Shown here piece after piece: positions 1 to 8,323 of a stretch of DNA of 64,000 nucleotides. The first letter of the stretch is position 1, and every line of letters begins with the position of its first letter. A program made the translations under genes and the position numbers. This DNA comes from an uncultured Fretibacterium sp. (GTDB taxonomy: Bacteria; Synergistota; Synergistia; Synergistales; Aminobacteriaceae): positions 1-64,000 of the forward strand of contig NZ_CAUUWA010000002.1 in NCBI RefSeq assembly GCF_963548695.1. The letters run 5' to 3'. The notes under the pieces were generated by a model. It was not told where the DNA came from. It saw only the letters and a program-made list of their open reading frames with translations, and made no database searches.

Positions 1-198
1 ATGGCTCGCATCCATGGTTCAAGCCGATCGATACGGGACGGACCGGACCAGCGGCGCCGCCGGAAGCGCCCAACCCATCGAGATAAAATATGAGATGCCC
101 ATAACACCAATTCCTCCTTTCCCCCTTCAAAGAAGCAGCTTGGCGGTCCCGACAAGCTTTCTCCTCAAAACAGGCAAGCTGGTGCTTCCCGGATTAAA

Positions 199-252
199 TC
201 AGCGTTTGCCCAAGCCCCGTATCCGCACGAAGGGACCGTCAGAACCCTTCAT
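199..252 (-). pseudogene. Remnant of the 5' end of an ABC transporter ATPase gene
   Basis: A 17-codon reading frame encodes MKGSDGPFVRIRGLGKR and then stops. Residues PFVRIRGLGK are identical to the N-terminus of the ribose-type ATPase at 5490-6248, and the arginine-rich codons just upstream are also similar. The homology ends before the Walker A motif. It lies directly after the stop of the ADP-ribosylglycohydrolase gene. This suggests that an ATPase gene once followed and was deleted or recombined away. The rest of positions 1-305 shows no convincing gene; a 27-codon minus-strand ORF with a GGAGG site starts at about 94 but is unrecognised. Confidence 0.6.
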
Positions 253-305
253 GGCCCCTCCGCGGCGACGCCGCAGCGAGGCGATATTTCAAAAGCCCGT
301 GCGCC

Positions 306-1394
306 TCACGCCGTTCCAAGATTTATGTCCCCCATCCGGTTCCGTTTCTCGATCAGGGCGCAGAACTGCACTCCCGTCCCCTCTATGTCCATGGGATTGT
401 TCTCGAGTATCGTGCGACGATCCTCCGGAGGAATCGAGGACAGTCCCGCACGAGCGCCGGCCAGAGCCCCCACGATGGCGGCGATGGCGCTGGTTTCGTC
501 TCCGGCGTTCACCGCATCGACGATCGCGGGCATGGTCTCTCCGCCGTTGCAGACCAACAGGGCAAAGGCCGCCGGTACCGTCTCCGCGATGGCGGGACCG
601 GTACCCACGACATCCGCCAGGAGGCGAATCCTCTCCTCCTTCGGCAGCCCTTTCATGACGATGCGAATCGCCATGTCGAGACGCTTCGATACGGAGGGGC
701 CCGGATAGCTCATCGCCTCGGACGGCGCCCGTTCCAGCCCCTTCCCGGCCCCGTAAAAGGCCGCGTCGACCATGGACTCGACGCTTGCATCGTCCTCCAT
801 GGCCCGGCTTGCCGCAGCCGCAACGGCACAGGCCCCCGAGATGCTGATCCGGTCGTCGTGCGAGGTCATGCAGATCGTGATTGCGTCCTGGATGGCCTGA
901 TCCGGATTCCCGGGATTCAGGATTCCGGGGACAAAGGCCTTCACGGCGGCGCCGTTCGAGGAAAGAGCGTAGAAGTGGCTCTTGAACAGCCGGTTGCCGA
1001 GCCTGCCGGCGTACTCCCAATAGTTCATGCTCCCGGCGGACTCGCGCAACTGCCGAATCACCTTTTTTGTCGTCATCCCGGCGAAGCGCTCGAACACATC
1101 CGGGTCCTCGCTCCACTCGAGAAGGGCATCGATGCCTGCACGAGCATCCACCTTTCCGCGACGAACGATCTGTCTCGCCAGGCTCCATGGAATTCCGAAG
1201 GCATCCGTGATCTGTCCCGCCCTCCTGCCGAAGGCAGGCGTTTCCGGGGCGGGCTTTTGAAATGTCGTCACCCTTCCCCCGTAGACCTCCTCAATACGGC
1301 GGCGGGAAAAGGACTCCGTAGCGGCCCCCATGGCATCCCCAACCGCCGCCCCATAAAAGGAGCCCAGCACTTTTTCCCTGAGCCTTCCGGTCAT
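306..1394 (-). CDS. ADP-ribosylglycohydrolase family protein (distal copy)
   Basis: 362 residues, PF03747-type. The N-terminal GAAVGDAMGAATE matches the family's first metal-binding and active-site block, and the C-terminal block GDETSAIAAIVGALAGA occupies the position of the usual GxDTDTxAxIxGxxxGA metal motif. The family hydrolyses N- or O-glycosidic bonds of ADP-ribose or related ribosides using paired Mg ions in the cytoplasm. In this copy the usual DTDT is replaced by ETSA, so metal binding or catalysis may be altered. The start overlaps the preceding gene by ATGA, so the two are probably translationally coupled. It is the last intact gene of a transporter-kinase-hydrolase operon. Substrate unknown. 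Confidence 0.88.
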   Translation of the reverse strand: MTGRLREKVLGSFYGAAVGDAMGAATESFSRRRIEEVYGGRVTTFQKPAPETPAFGRRAGQITDAFGIPWSLARQIVRRGKVDARAGIDALLEWSEDPDVFERFAGMTTKKVIRQLRESAGSMNYWEYAGRLGNRLFKSHFYALSSNGAAVKAFVPGILNPGNPDQAIQDAITICMTSHDDRISISGACAVAAAASRAMEDDASVESMVDAAFYGAGKGLERAPSEAMSYPGPSVSKRLDMAIRIVMKGLPKEERIRLLADVVGTGPAIAETVPAAFALLVCNGGETMPAIVDAVNAGDETSAIAAIVGALAGARAGLSSIPPEDRRTILENNPMDIEGTGVQFCALIEKRNRMGDINLGTA

Positions 1395-2458
1395 TTCGCA
1401 TTCCCTCCCTTTTCCGCGAAGAGGCCGGGGGGCTGGAGCCCGAGTTCGTGAATGCAGTCCGCCAGACGTTCGATCTCAAAACCGTTCACGCTCTCCAGGG
1501 TCGGAAGGAAATGCCCGGGGAAGGCTTCGGCCCCGGACAGGGCCCCGGCGATGCCTCCTGCGATAGTAGCCAGGGTATCCGTGTCGTAGCCGATGTTGAC
1601 GCAGTCGATCAGGGTCTCCATGGCGTCCCCCCGCCGGGAGGCCAGAATGCCGAAGGCCGCAGGGACCGCCTCGGCGATATGAAGCCCCGTGCCGATCCGA
1701 TCCCGTATCTCTATCGCCTTCAGCTCGGGGGAGAGCGGGCTCAGCCCGATGTCCAGGGCAAGCTCCAGCTTGCTGACGACCCGAGGCCCGGCCACGTCGC
1801 GCGAGCACTCCATGCCGAGCCGCTCCCCCTCGACGGACCCATAGAGCCCCGCCTCCAGGACGCTGTAGAGATCGGCATCGGGCGACAGGGCCCGGTTCAC
1901 GGCCGCCACCACGGCGCAGGCCCCCGAAAGGGCAAGGACGTTGTCGTGCGTGAGGCGCGCAACACGCAGGGCGTTCCCGACCGCGAGGTCGACGGCGCCG
2001 GGGAAGAGGAGTCCAACGGGGGCGATCCTCATGGCCGCACCATTTGTCGCCTGCCGGGAGGAAAGATTGATCCCCCGAAAGGACGGCTCGCGTCCCGTCT
2101 TGAAGAACTCTATCGCCATCCGGGTCGTCGGCCCCGCGAAGCGGTCGAAGAACATTTCATGCTCCGACCATTCGACAAGCGCAGCCTTCACGAGCTCCTC
2201 GTCCACCCTCCCCTCGTTTCGGACGATGCTCCAGATGACGAAGTAGGCGGAGCTGAAGTCGTCCGTCACCTGTCCTGCAGCGCTGCCCGCGGCGAACGTG
2301 TCCATCGGAGGGGTCTCGAAATCGGTCACCCTGTGCCCGAAGCACTCGAGGATCTGCTCCGTGGTGCGTGCCTCCGTGGCGGCCCCCATGGCGTCCCCGG
2401 CCGCGGAACCGATCAGGCTCCCCAGGATCCTCGAATGCAGCGAAGGCCGTCCCCTCAT
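1391..2458 (-). CDS. ADP-ribosylglycohydrolase family protein (proximal copy)
   Basis: 355 residues from the chosen start. The ATG at 2458 overlaps the upstream TGA as ATGA and has GGAAGG six bases upstream, so I prefer it to upstream in-frame codons. The protein keeps the classical motifs: GSAAGDAMGAATE near the N-terminus, LTHDN in the middle and YDTDTLATIAGGIAGA near the C-terminus. These are the residues expected to coordinate two Mg ions. Its partner downstream lacks the DTDT motif, so this copy is the better candidate for the active hydrolase. Context with a PfkB kinase and a ribose-type importer suggests cleavage of an imported riboside. That substrate is inference. Confidence 0.9.
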   Translation of the reverse strand: MRGRPSLHSRILGSLIGSAAGDAMGAATEARTTEQILECFGHRVTDFETPPMDTFAAGSAAGQVTDDFSSAYFVIWSIVRNEGRVDEELVKAALVEWSEHEMFFDRFAGPTTRMAIEFFKTGREPSFRGINLSSRQATNGAAMRIAPVGLLFPGAVDLAVGNALRVARLTHDNVLALSGACAVVAAVNRALSPDADLYSVLEAGLYGSVEGERLGMECSRDVAGPRVVSKLELALDIGLSPLSPELKAIEIRDRIGTGLHIAEAVPAAFGILASRRGDAMETLIDCVNIGYDTDTLATIAGGIAGALSGAEAFPGHFLPTLESVNGFEIERLADCIHELGLQPPGLFAEKGGNAK

Positions 2459-3504
2459 CTCCATCCTTCCATGGAGGCGACGTTCTCCCTGTCGACGAGT
2501 TTGATGGGCGTCCACACGACGTCCTCGCCAAACGTATCGCCGCGAAGCGCCTTCAAGGAGAGGATCGTCCCCGCCTTCCCCAGAAGATAGGGCGACATGG
2601 CGACGGTCGCATCCAGTTCTCCCCTCTCGATGGAGGCTTTAGCCTCCTCGATGAAGTCCACGCCGACGACGACGACCTTGTCCTTCATTCCCTTCTTCTT
2701 CAGGGCCTCGACCGCCCCCAGAGCCATGATGTCGTTGCCGCAGGCGATGCCGGCCAGGTCCGGGTTGGCGTCGGCCAAAGCGGCGGTCAGATCGTAAGCC
2801 TGGCGGCGGTCGAAGTTCGCGGCCTGAACCGCGAGGAGATCCATGCCCGCCTTTTTGAAGGCCTCCACCGCGCCGTTCTTCCGTGCCTCGCTCTGCGTCG
2901 CCCCCGGGATCCCCTCGATAACCGCAACCTTGCCCCTGCCTCCGGTCCTGCCGATGATATACTGCGCCCCCAGCTCGCCCTGCATCCTGAAATCCGTCGT
3001 CACGTGGATATCCACATGGCCGCCGAGTTTCCCGAGGGCCTCCCTGTTCACGCCGTTTCCGACGGTGACGACCTTCACCCCGCTCCCATTCGCCTCGACG
3101 ACGCCCAAAAGCAGGTTCTGCTCCGTGAGGGGCGATACGGAGACGGCATCGTACTTCTTCCCGATCATCTGCTTCAGAATATCCAGCTGGCCGGCCAGGT
3201 CCGTCTCCGTAGCCGTGGCCTGGACGTCGATAGCCGCGCCGTACTCCTTCGCCGCATCCCTGTAGCCCTCCTCCATGGTGATCCAGAAAGGATTGGAAAG
3301 GGTGCTCTCGATGGCGCCAAGCCGCGCGCCCGTCCCCTTTTCCGGAAGGGGCTCCAGGGAAGCCATCAAAGACTTTTCCGCCTCGCGCATCGCCAGGGCC
3401 CCGGCCGGTTCGCCATCGGCAGCCCAGGCACAGGTGCCCAGGACGAGAAGAAATCCAAAGACCGCTGCGGCCCCCATCCCGCAAAGACATTTCCCTTCAC
3501 GCAT
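2455..3504 (-). CDS. Ribose-type ABC transporter substrate-binding protein
   Basis: 349 residues, periplasmic-binding-protein type I (RbsB-like, PF13407). A signal peptide is visible (hydrophobic AAAVFGFLLVLGTCAWA followed by an AxA-type site). The body has the family pattern STLSNPFWITMEEGYRDAAKEYG, then KYDAVSVSP and a C-terminal AIACGNDIMALGAVEALK-type hinge segment. The start at 3504 has GAGGAGG eight bases upstream. It delivers solute to the permease and ATPase encoded at 4546-6248, although the kinase gene lies between them. Operon partners suggest a nucleoside or pentose-like ligand; the sequence does not fix it. Confidence 0.9.
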   Translation of the reverse strand: MREGKCLCGMGAAAVFGFLLVLGTCAWAADGEPAGALAMREAEKSLMASLEPLPEKGTGARLGAIESTLSNPFWITMEEGYRDAAKEYGAAIDVQATATETDLAGQLDILKQMIGKKYDAVSVSPLTEQNLLLGVVEANGSGVKVVTVGNGVNREALGKLGGHVDIHVTTDFRMQGELGAQYIIGRTGGRGKVAVIEGIPGATQSEARKNGAVEAFKKAGMDLLAVQAANFDRRQAYDLTAALADANPDLAGIACGNDIMALGAVEALKKKGMKDKVVVVGVDFIEEAKASIERGELDATVAMSPYLLGKAGTILSLKALRGDTFGEDVVWTPIKLVDRENVASMEGWR

Positions 3505-3549
3505 GAATACGACCTCCTCAAGTTGATGTGCCACGATCCAAAACGCCTT

Positions 3550-4512
3550 TCAGTTCTTCCTCTCCCGTTCTTCAATGAACCGCAGGACCTCCTCGCGGGA
3601 TGTCCTGACGCGAGGCCCGTATTGCATACACTTCAAAGCCGCGGCCGCAGACGCGTACCGCAGCGCGGCCGCCCTTCCCATTCCTTCCGCATAAAGCCCG
3701 CAGATCAGTCCGGCGACGAAACAGTCGCCGGCACCCGTCGTATCTGCAACCGTGACGGGGTAGGCCTCCCCATGCAGAGTCCCCTCGCCGCTGCGCCAGA
3801 AAGCCCCGTTCTTGCCGCAGGTCAGGACGACGCCGTCCGTGGGGCCGAAGCGTTCGAATATTCGGGACAGCGCCAGGGAAACCTCCTCCTCGACCGTTCC
3901 GCTTCCGCAAAGCCCCTCGTATCCTGCCCTACCCATCACAAAGAGGTCGGACAGGGCCATCATCTCCTCGATCTCCTCCCGGGCTACGCCGACCCTTTCC
4001 ATAAACGAGGGCGGACACTGCAGGTTGAGGACCACCTTGATGCCCAGCTTCTCAGACTGGCGGGCCAGGTACAATCCTGCATCGGGGACGAAGAAATCCG
4101 TATAGAGGACGTCGACCCCATCCAATACGTCGGGCGGCAGCTCCGAAGCCTTCAAGCGCGTAACGGCATCCCCCGTGTTGGCGAAGATGCAGTGCTCTCC
4201 GCCCCCGGCGGCAAAAATGTAGGTATGGAACGTCGTCCCGCCCTTTTTCGTAACCATGGGACTGACGTCGATGCCCTCGTCGACGAGCGACCGGAGCAGG
4301 TCCTTCCCCTTATGGTCGTCGCCGATCTTTCCGGCCTGCCGGACGGACAGGCCCAACTGCACCATGGCGACGGACGCGTTGGAAGCGCTGCCCCCCGGAA
4401 CCATCCGCTCCGATTCGATGAAGCCAAAACCATCCGGCCGGGGCAGGTCCGAAACCAAGAGGACCGTATCCATCGCCATGACCCCCAAAGACAGCACCCT
4501 GATGTCCTTCAT
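3550..4512 (-). CDS. PfkB/ribokinase-family carbohydrate kinase
   Basis: 320 residues. The N-terminal glycine motif MVPGGSASNASVAMVQLG and the C-terminal signature DTTGAGDCFVAGL, which contains the catalytic Asp and the anion hole, are both intact. The length is typical of PfkB sugar or nucleoside kinases, which transfer the ATP gamma-phosphate to a hydroxymethyl group. GGGGGAAGAGG precedes the ATG. It sits between the binding protein and the permease of a ribose-type importer and next to two ADP-ribosylglycohydrolase-like enzymes. This resembles the pairing of E. coli yegU and yegV. It likely phosphorylates the sugar released from, or still attached to, the imported substrate. Confidence 0.9.
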   Translation of the reverse strand: MKDIRVLSLGVMAMDTVLLVSDLPRPDGFGFIESERMVPGGSASNASVAMVQLGLSVRQAGKIGDDHKGKDLLRSLVDEGIDVSPMVTKKGGTTFHTYIFAAGGGEHCIFANTGDAVTRLKASELPPDVLDGVDVLYTDFFVPDAGLYLARQSEKLGIKVVLNLQCPPSFMERVGVAREEIEEMMALSDLFVMGRAGYEGLCGSGTVEEEVSLALSRIFERFGPTDGVVLTCGKNGAFWRSGEGTLHGEAYPVTVADTTGAGDCFVAGLICGLYAEGMGRAAALRYASAAAALKCMQYGPRVRTSREEVLRFIEERERKN

Positions 4513-4545
4513 TCCTCTTCCCCCATGCTTCTGCAGCTCACAGCC

Positions 4546-5496
4546 CTATGCCCTCCTTCCGTGGCGCATCTCCGATACGGAGACGGCGACCAGAACGATC
4601 AAGCCCATCAGAAGCTGCTGGTAGCGAGCCGACACGTTCACGATGACAAAACCGTTCCGCAGCAGGGCCAGGAAGAGGCAAGCCAGCAAACTCCCCACGG
4701 CGCTGCCGCGACCGCCGCGGATATCCGTACCGCCGAGCACGACCGCAGCGATGACGTCCATCTCGATGCCAACTGCGGACAGCGGCTCCGCGGTGTTGAG
4801 CCGGGCACAGAGGATCAGGCCCGCAATGCCGGAACAAAGTCCCGACACGGCATAAAACGCCAGCTTCCAGCGATGGCAGTTCACACCGCTGCGGGACAGG
4901 GCCTCCTCGTTGCAGCCCATGAAACAGGCATAGGCCCCGAACTTCGTAAAGCGCATCAGGAACATGCCGAGCCCCGCTACGGACAGCGCCGTCAGGGCCG
5001 GAGCGCTCACCCCGCCCGGGAGGACGCTCCCCAGGGACAGAAAGGACTCCGGAAAGCCGAAGACGGGGCGTCCGTCCGTCAGCAGCAGGGCCGCTCCACG
5101 AAATACCGACATCGTACAAAGAGTCACGATGAAGGGATTCAAGTGCAGGAAGGAGATGAGACACCCATTCAGCACCCCGCTCGTCGAAGCCAGGAGCAGC
5201 CCGGCAAAGATGGATGGAAGACAGCCGAATCCCTGTTTCAAAAACAGCGCAGCGACGAGGGAGGAGAGCGCGATGTTGGCTCCTGTGGAGAGGTCGATGC
5301 CGGCGGCAGCCACGACGAAGGTCATGCCCATCGACAGAATGATGCCGACGGAGGCCTGATCGATAATGTTCGCGATGTTGCGGCCCGTCCAGAAATACGG
5401 AGAGAGCCGACTCAGGCCCAAGGACAGGACCAGCATCCCCATGAGGAGAAAGCAGGGGTTGGGGTTCCCGAGGCCTCGCAGGAAACGCTTCAACAC
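4546..5496 (-). CDS. Ribose-type ABC transporter permease
   Basis: About 316 residues from a GTG at 5496, which overlaps the upstream ATPase stop; a TTG three bases further is also possible. It is a multi-span inner-membrane protein of the BPD_transp_2/RbsC family. Recognisable segments are GMTFVVAAAGIDLSTGANIALSS and the C-terminal VLGGTDIRGGRGSAVGS, both hallmarks of RbsC-like permeases. It forms the channel for the importer whose ATPase is encoded immediately upstream and whose binding protein lies two genes downstream. A longer in-frame extension to 5559 is possible but lies entirely within the ATPase gene. Confidence 0.9.
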   Translation of the reverse strand: MLKRFLRGLGNPNPCFLLMGMLVLSLGLSRLSPYFWTGRNIANIIDQASVGIILSMGMTFVVAAAGIDLSTGANIALSSLVAALFLKQGFGCLPSIFAGLLLASTSGVLNGCLISFLHLNPFIVTLCTMSVFRGAALLLTDGRPVFGFPESFLSLGSVLPGGVSAPALTALSVAGLGMFLMRFTKFGAYACFMGCNEEALSRSGVNCHRWKLAFYAVSGLCSGIAGLILCARLNTAEPLSAVGIEMDVIAAVVLGGTDIRGGRGSAVGSLLACLFLALLRNGFVIVNVSARYQQLLMGLIVLVAVSVSEMRHGRRA

Positions 5497-6248
5497 GATT
5501 CTTCGTTCCTCTCCGCTCTGCTCATGAGCGCAACGATGCGCTCCGGTGTCAGCTCGCACGCCGGCAAATCCGCCGCAATCTCCCCCTGCCTCAGGACACA
5601 GATCCGGTCAGCGACCTCGAACACCGCATTCAGGTTGTGGGAGATCAGGACGATGCCGTACCCTTCCCCAACCAGGCGCTTCAAAAGACGGAGGACCGCC
5701 CTGGACTCGACGGGCCCCATGGCCGCAGTCGGCTCATCCATGATCAGGAGCCTTCCGCCCTGCCGGAGAGCCCTCGCAATCGCGACAGCCTGCCTCTGGC
5801 CGCCGCTGAGAAGGCGAACCTCGCTGCGGACATCGGGGATCACGACGTCCATCCTCCTCAACAGGGCTTCCGAGGCCTCATCCATCGCCCGTCTGTCAAG
5901 AATCGCCCCCCACCGGGTCGGTTCTCCGCCCAGGAATATGTTGGAGGAGACGCTTCCCGTGTCCACCAGCGCGAGGTCCTGATAGACGACGGCAATCCCT
6001 TTCCTCAGGGAGAGGGCCGGAGAGAGATTTTCCACGCGCTCCCCGTCCAGCCACAGCTCCCCCTTGTCGGGGCCGAGGACACCCGAGATCATCTTGACCA
6101 GCGTCGACTTGCCCGCCCCGTTCGTCCCGACGATCGCCAGGATCTCCCCAAGACGGGCATCGAGCGAGACGTCCCGCAACGCCTCGACGCTGCCGTAACA
6201 TTTGCCCAGGCCCCGTATCCGCACGAAGGGACCAGCCCCGGAAGTCAT
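5490..6248 (-). CDS. Ribose-type ABC transporter ATP-binding protein, single-domain
   Basis: 252 residues. Walker A is VGTNGAGKST, the ABC signature is LLSGGQRQAVAIARA, Walker B is LLIMDEPTAA and the switch histidine is in LISHN. RbsA proteins usually carry two fused nucleotide-binding domains; this has one, so a homodimer is expected. The start at 6248 gives an ATGA overlap with the desulfidase gene. Its N-terminus (GPFVRIRGLGK) is the parent or sister of the fragment at 199-252. Confidence 0.92.
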   Translation of the reverse strand: MTSGAGPFVRIRGLGKCYGSVEALRDVSLDARLGEILAIVGTNGAGKSTLVKMISGVLGPDKGELWLDGERVENLSPALSLRKGIAVVYQDLALVDTGSVSSNIFLGGEPTRWGAILDRRAMDEASEALLRRMDVVIPDVRSEVRLLSGGQRQAVAIARALRQGGRLLIMDEPTAAMGPVESRAVLRLLKRLVGEGYGIVLISHNLNAVFEVADRICVLRQGEIAADLPACELTPERIVALMSRAERNEESC

Positions 6249-6814
6249 GGCGTCCCCATACCTTCGGCGCAGCAACATAGCTTTTTCGAGAGCTCGGCCC
6301 AGGACAACGCTTCCTGGAGCGCCTCGTCGATCCCGACCGCGGGGATCGACACCCCCCGATCATGAAGCATCGACATCAGGCATTCCAGGAAAACGCCCCT
6401 TCCTTCGACAATGAAGCACTCCGGCAGCGGCTGCATCGATGCCATCTCCCCGCCCGAGTATCCGACGCAGGTCCGATCGACACCGCACGAAGGGCTGCCG
6501 TCGACACCGACGATCCCAAGGACCTCGTAATCGTTGCGCAGGTAGTCCTCCATCTGGTCCACAACGTCCTCCAGAAGGGCTCGGCAGTGCCTGCGATACT
6601 TGGGGACATCGTACTGTTCCCGCGTCATCCCCCATCGGCGGCATCCCCCGTAGGTCTGTTCGGGGCAGGGAAGCTGCACGACACCGACGCCGTCCCTCAG
6701 GAGCCCCTCGACAATAACGGGGATTGCCCCTGGGGTCTGTGCAATACCGGCAACCTTCGCGTTCGCGTTCAAAATACAGTGCGCCAGCACCACTATCTTT
6801 CTGCCTCTCTTCAC
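6245..6814 (-). CDS. TudS-related putative desulfidase (DUF523-like)
   Basis: 189 residues from a GTG with GGAAGGGGAG upstream. The layout HCILN (Cys13), LPCPEQTYGGC (Cys50 and Cys58) and SPSCGV (about Cys108) matches the family typified by thiouracil desulfidase TudS. In that family conserved cysteines hold a [4Fe-4S] cluster that removes sulfur from thiolated bases. The protein is cytoplasmic and the C-terminus carries an extra CCC run. Placement between a polar amino-acid importer and a ribose-type importer with kinase and glycohydrolases suggests a role in using a sulfur-containing nucleoside or base. That role is inference; the fold call is from motif layout. Confidence 0.75.
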   Translation of the reverse strand: MKRGRKIVVLAHCILNANAKVAGIAQTPGAIPVIVEGLLRDGVGVVQLPCPEQTYGGCRRWGMTREQYDVPKYRRHCRALLEDVVDQMEDYLRNDYEVLGIVGVDGSPSCGVDRTCVGYSGGEMASMQPLPECFIVEGRGVFLECLMSMLHDRGVSIPAVGIDEALQEALSWAELSKKLCCCAEGMGTP

Positions 6815-6832
6815 GTCTTCTCCCCTTCCGGA

Positions 6833-7480
6833 CTAGGCTTCGAGGACCCTCTCGAGGCGCCTGGAAAAACAGGCCACCGTCTCCGTCAAAATGTAGTAGA
6901 TCACCGCCACCGCCAGGTAGATCTCAAAGGCCCTGTAGGTTCGGGTGTAGATGAGCTGCCCGATCCGGGTCAGCTCCATGATGGACAGAACGGAGACAAG
7001 GGAGGAGTCCTTGAGAATCGAAGAGAAGGCGTTGACCAGCGCGGGCAGGGCCACGCGCAGCGCTTGGGGAAAGACAATGAAAAACAGGGTTTCCATCCGC
7101 GTTAGACCCAGGACCTGAGCGGCCTCCTCCTGTCCTCTCGGCACAGCGCCCAGAGCGCCCCTGAGTATCTCCGATATGTACGCCGCGCTGTTGAGCCCCA
7201 AAGAGAGGACCGCCGCAACGTAACGCGGCATGTTGAGCCCTATGGACGGCAGCCCGTAATAGATGAGAAACAGCTGGATCAAAAGCGGCGTTCCCCGAAA
7301 AAAGGAGACGTATCCCCCTAACAGGGCCGAGAGGGGCCCTGCCCGTCGGCGCAGGACCCCTACGACCGTCCCCAGAGCAAGGGCCACAAGGAAGGAAAAG
7401 CACGTCAAAAGAAGGGTCATGCACACCCCTTCCGCAATGGCCCCGGCATTGGTGATGATGATGTCCGCTCGGAACTCCAT
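6833..7480 (-). CDS. Polar amino-acid ABC transporter permease
   Basis: 215 residues of the HisM/GlnP type. The signature SFFRGTPLLIQLFLIYYGLP and the EAA loop GLTRMETLFFIVFPQALRVALPALVN are present. About five membrane spans are expected. The binding protein ends nine bases upstream of it and the ATPase lies before that, so the trio forms a complete importer. Only one permease is encoded, so it probably homodimerises. The Shine-Dalgarno site is weak, consistent with coupling to the gene upstream. Confidence 0.92.
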   Translation of the reverse strand: MEFRADIIITNAGAIAEGVCMTLLLTCFSFLVALALGTVVGVLRRRAGPLSALLGGYVSFFRGTPLLIQLFLIYYGLPSIGLNMPRYVAAVLSLGLNSAAYISEILRGALGAVPRGQEEAAQVLGLTRMETLFFIVFPQALRVALPALVNAFSSILKDSSLVSVLSIMELTRIGQLIYTRTYRAFEIYLAVAVIYYILTETVACFSRRLERVLEA

Positions 7481-7488
7481 ACGCTACT

Positions 7489-8271
7489 TTACTCGGCTAC
7501 AAGCCACTTTTTCAGAATCTCGTCGTATTTCCCGCTCTCGCGGAGCTCCTTCAGCGCCGCATTCAGGGCGTCCGTCAGTGAGGAGGAGTCCTTGTTGAGG
7601 ACCATGACGATCTCGGAGGGCTCGCCCACCTCGCCCAGGACGTGGAAATCTCCGGACGTCGTCCTGATCTGGTTGACCGCGTAGGCATACCCGACGATCA
7701 ACGCGTCGATGCGCTTGTTCTGCAGGTCCAGGAATGCCTCGGGATTGTAGTTGAAGCGTCGGACCTCCTTGAGGCCCTCCATCTTGTCGGCTATCTGCTC
7801 CGACGCGGACCCCATCTGGACGCCGACGACCTTGCCCCTGAGGTCGTCGACCGATTTGAAGCGTTCGTCTCCCGTCCTCACGACGGCGACATCGGACAGC
7901 CGGTAATACGTGTCCGTCATGCTCACATTCTCCTCCCGCGTCTCGGACCTCGACATGCAGGAGAGCAGGACGTCAAAGTCGCCCTTGTTCACACCTGCGA
8001 TCAGCCCCGGCCACTCCGTGTCCCGGAACTCGACCTTAACCCCAAGTTTTTCGGCCAAAGCCCTGCCCAGGTCCACATCGAACCCCTCGAACTCCCCCGT
8101 AGTCTCGTTTCGGGACTCAAAAGGAGGGTAGGCGGCACAAAACCCGACGATCAGAGTCCCCCTGTCCCGGACGCTCTTCAGCGCATCGGCAGCCCAGGAG
8201 GCCCCTCCAGCCGCCAGACACGTCAGGAAAGCAAGGGATACAACACCAACCATCTTCTTCAACACACTCAT
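7489..8271 (-). CDS. Polar amino-acid ABC transporter substrate-binding protein
   Basis: 260 residues of the SBP_bac_3 family. The signal peptide ends near AGGASWAAD. The pattern IVGFCAAYPPFESRNETTGEFEG FDVDLGRALAEKLG is the classical ligand-binding lobe start. The start at 8271 is chosen because GGGGAG lies seven bases upstream. It binds a polar amino acid or similar small solute in the periplasm for the permease at 6833-7480. The exact ligand cannot be read from the sequence. Confidence 0.92.
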   Translation of the reverse strand: MSVLKKMVGVVSLAFLTCLAAGGASWAADALKSVRDRGTLIVGFCAAYPPFESRNETTGEFEGFDVDLGRALAEKLGVKVEFRDTEWPGLIAGVNKGDFDVLLSCMSRSETREENVSMTDTYYRLSDVAVVRTGDERFKSVDDLRGKVVGVQMGSASEQIADKMEGLKEVRRFNYNPEAFLDLQNKRIDALIVGYAYAVNQIRTTSGDFHVLGEVGEPSEIVMVLNKDSSSLTDALNAALKELRESGKYDEILKKWLVAE

Positions 8272-8323
8272 CTTACAGCTCCCCTTCATCAGTATTGTTC
8301 CCATACATCCGTATAGGAAAAAA

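Noticed and set aside
2368..5982. Plus-strand open frame of 1204 codons
   Set aside because: It lies antisense to five well-supported genes with clear motifs and has low-complexity, charge-rich translation typical of GC-rich antisense frames.
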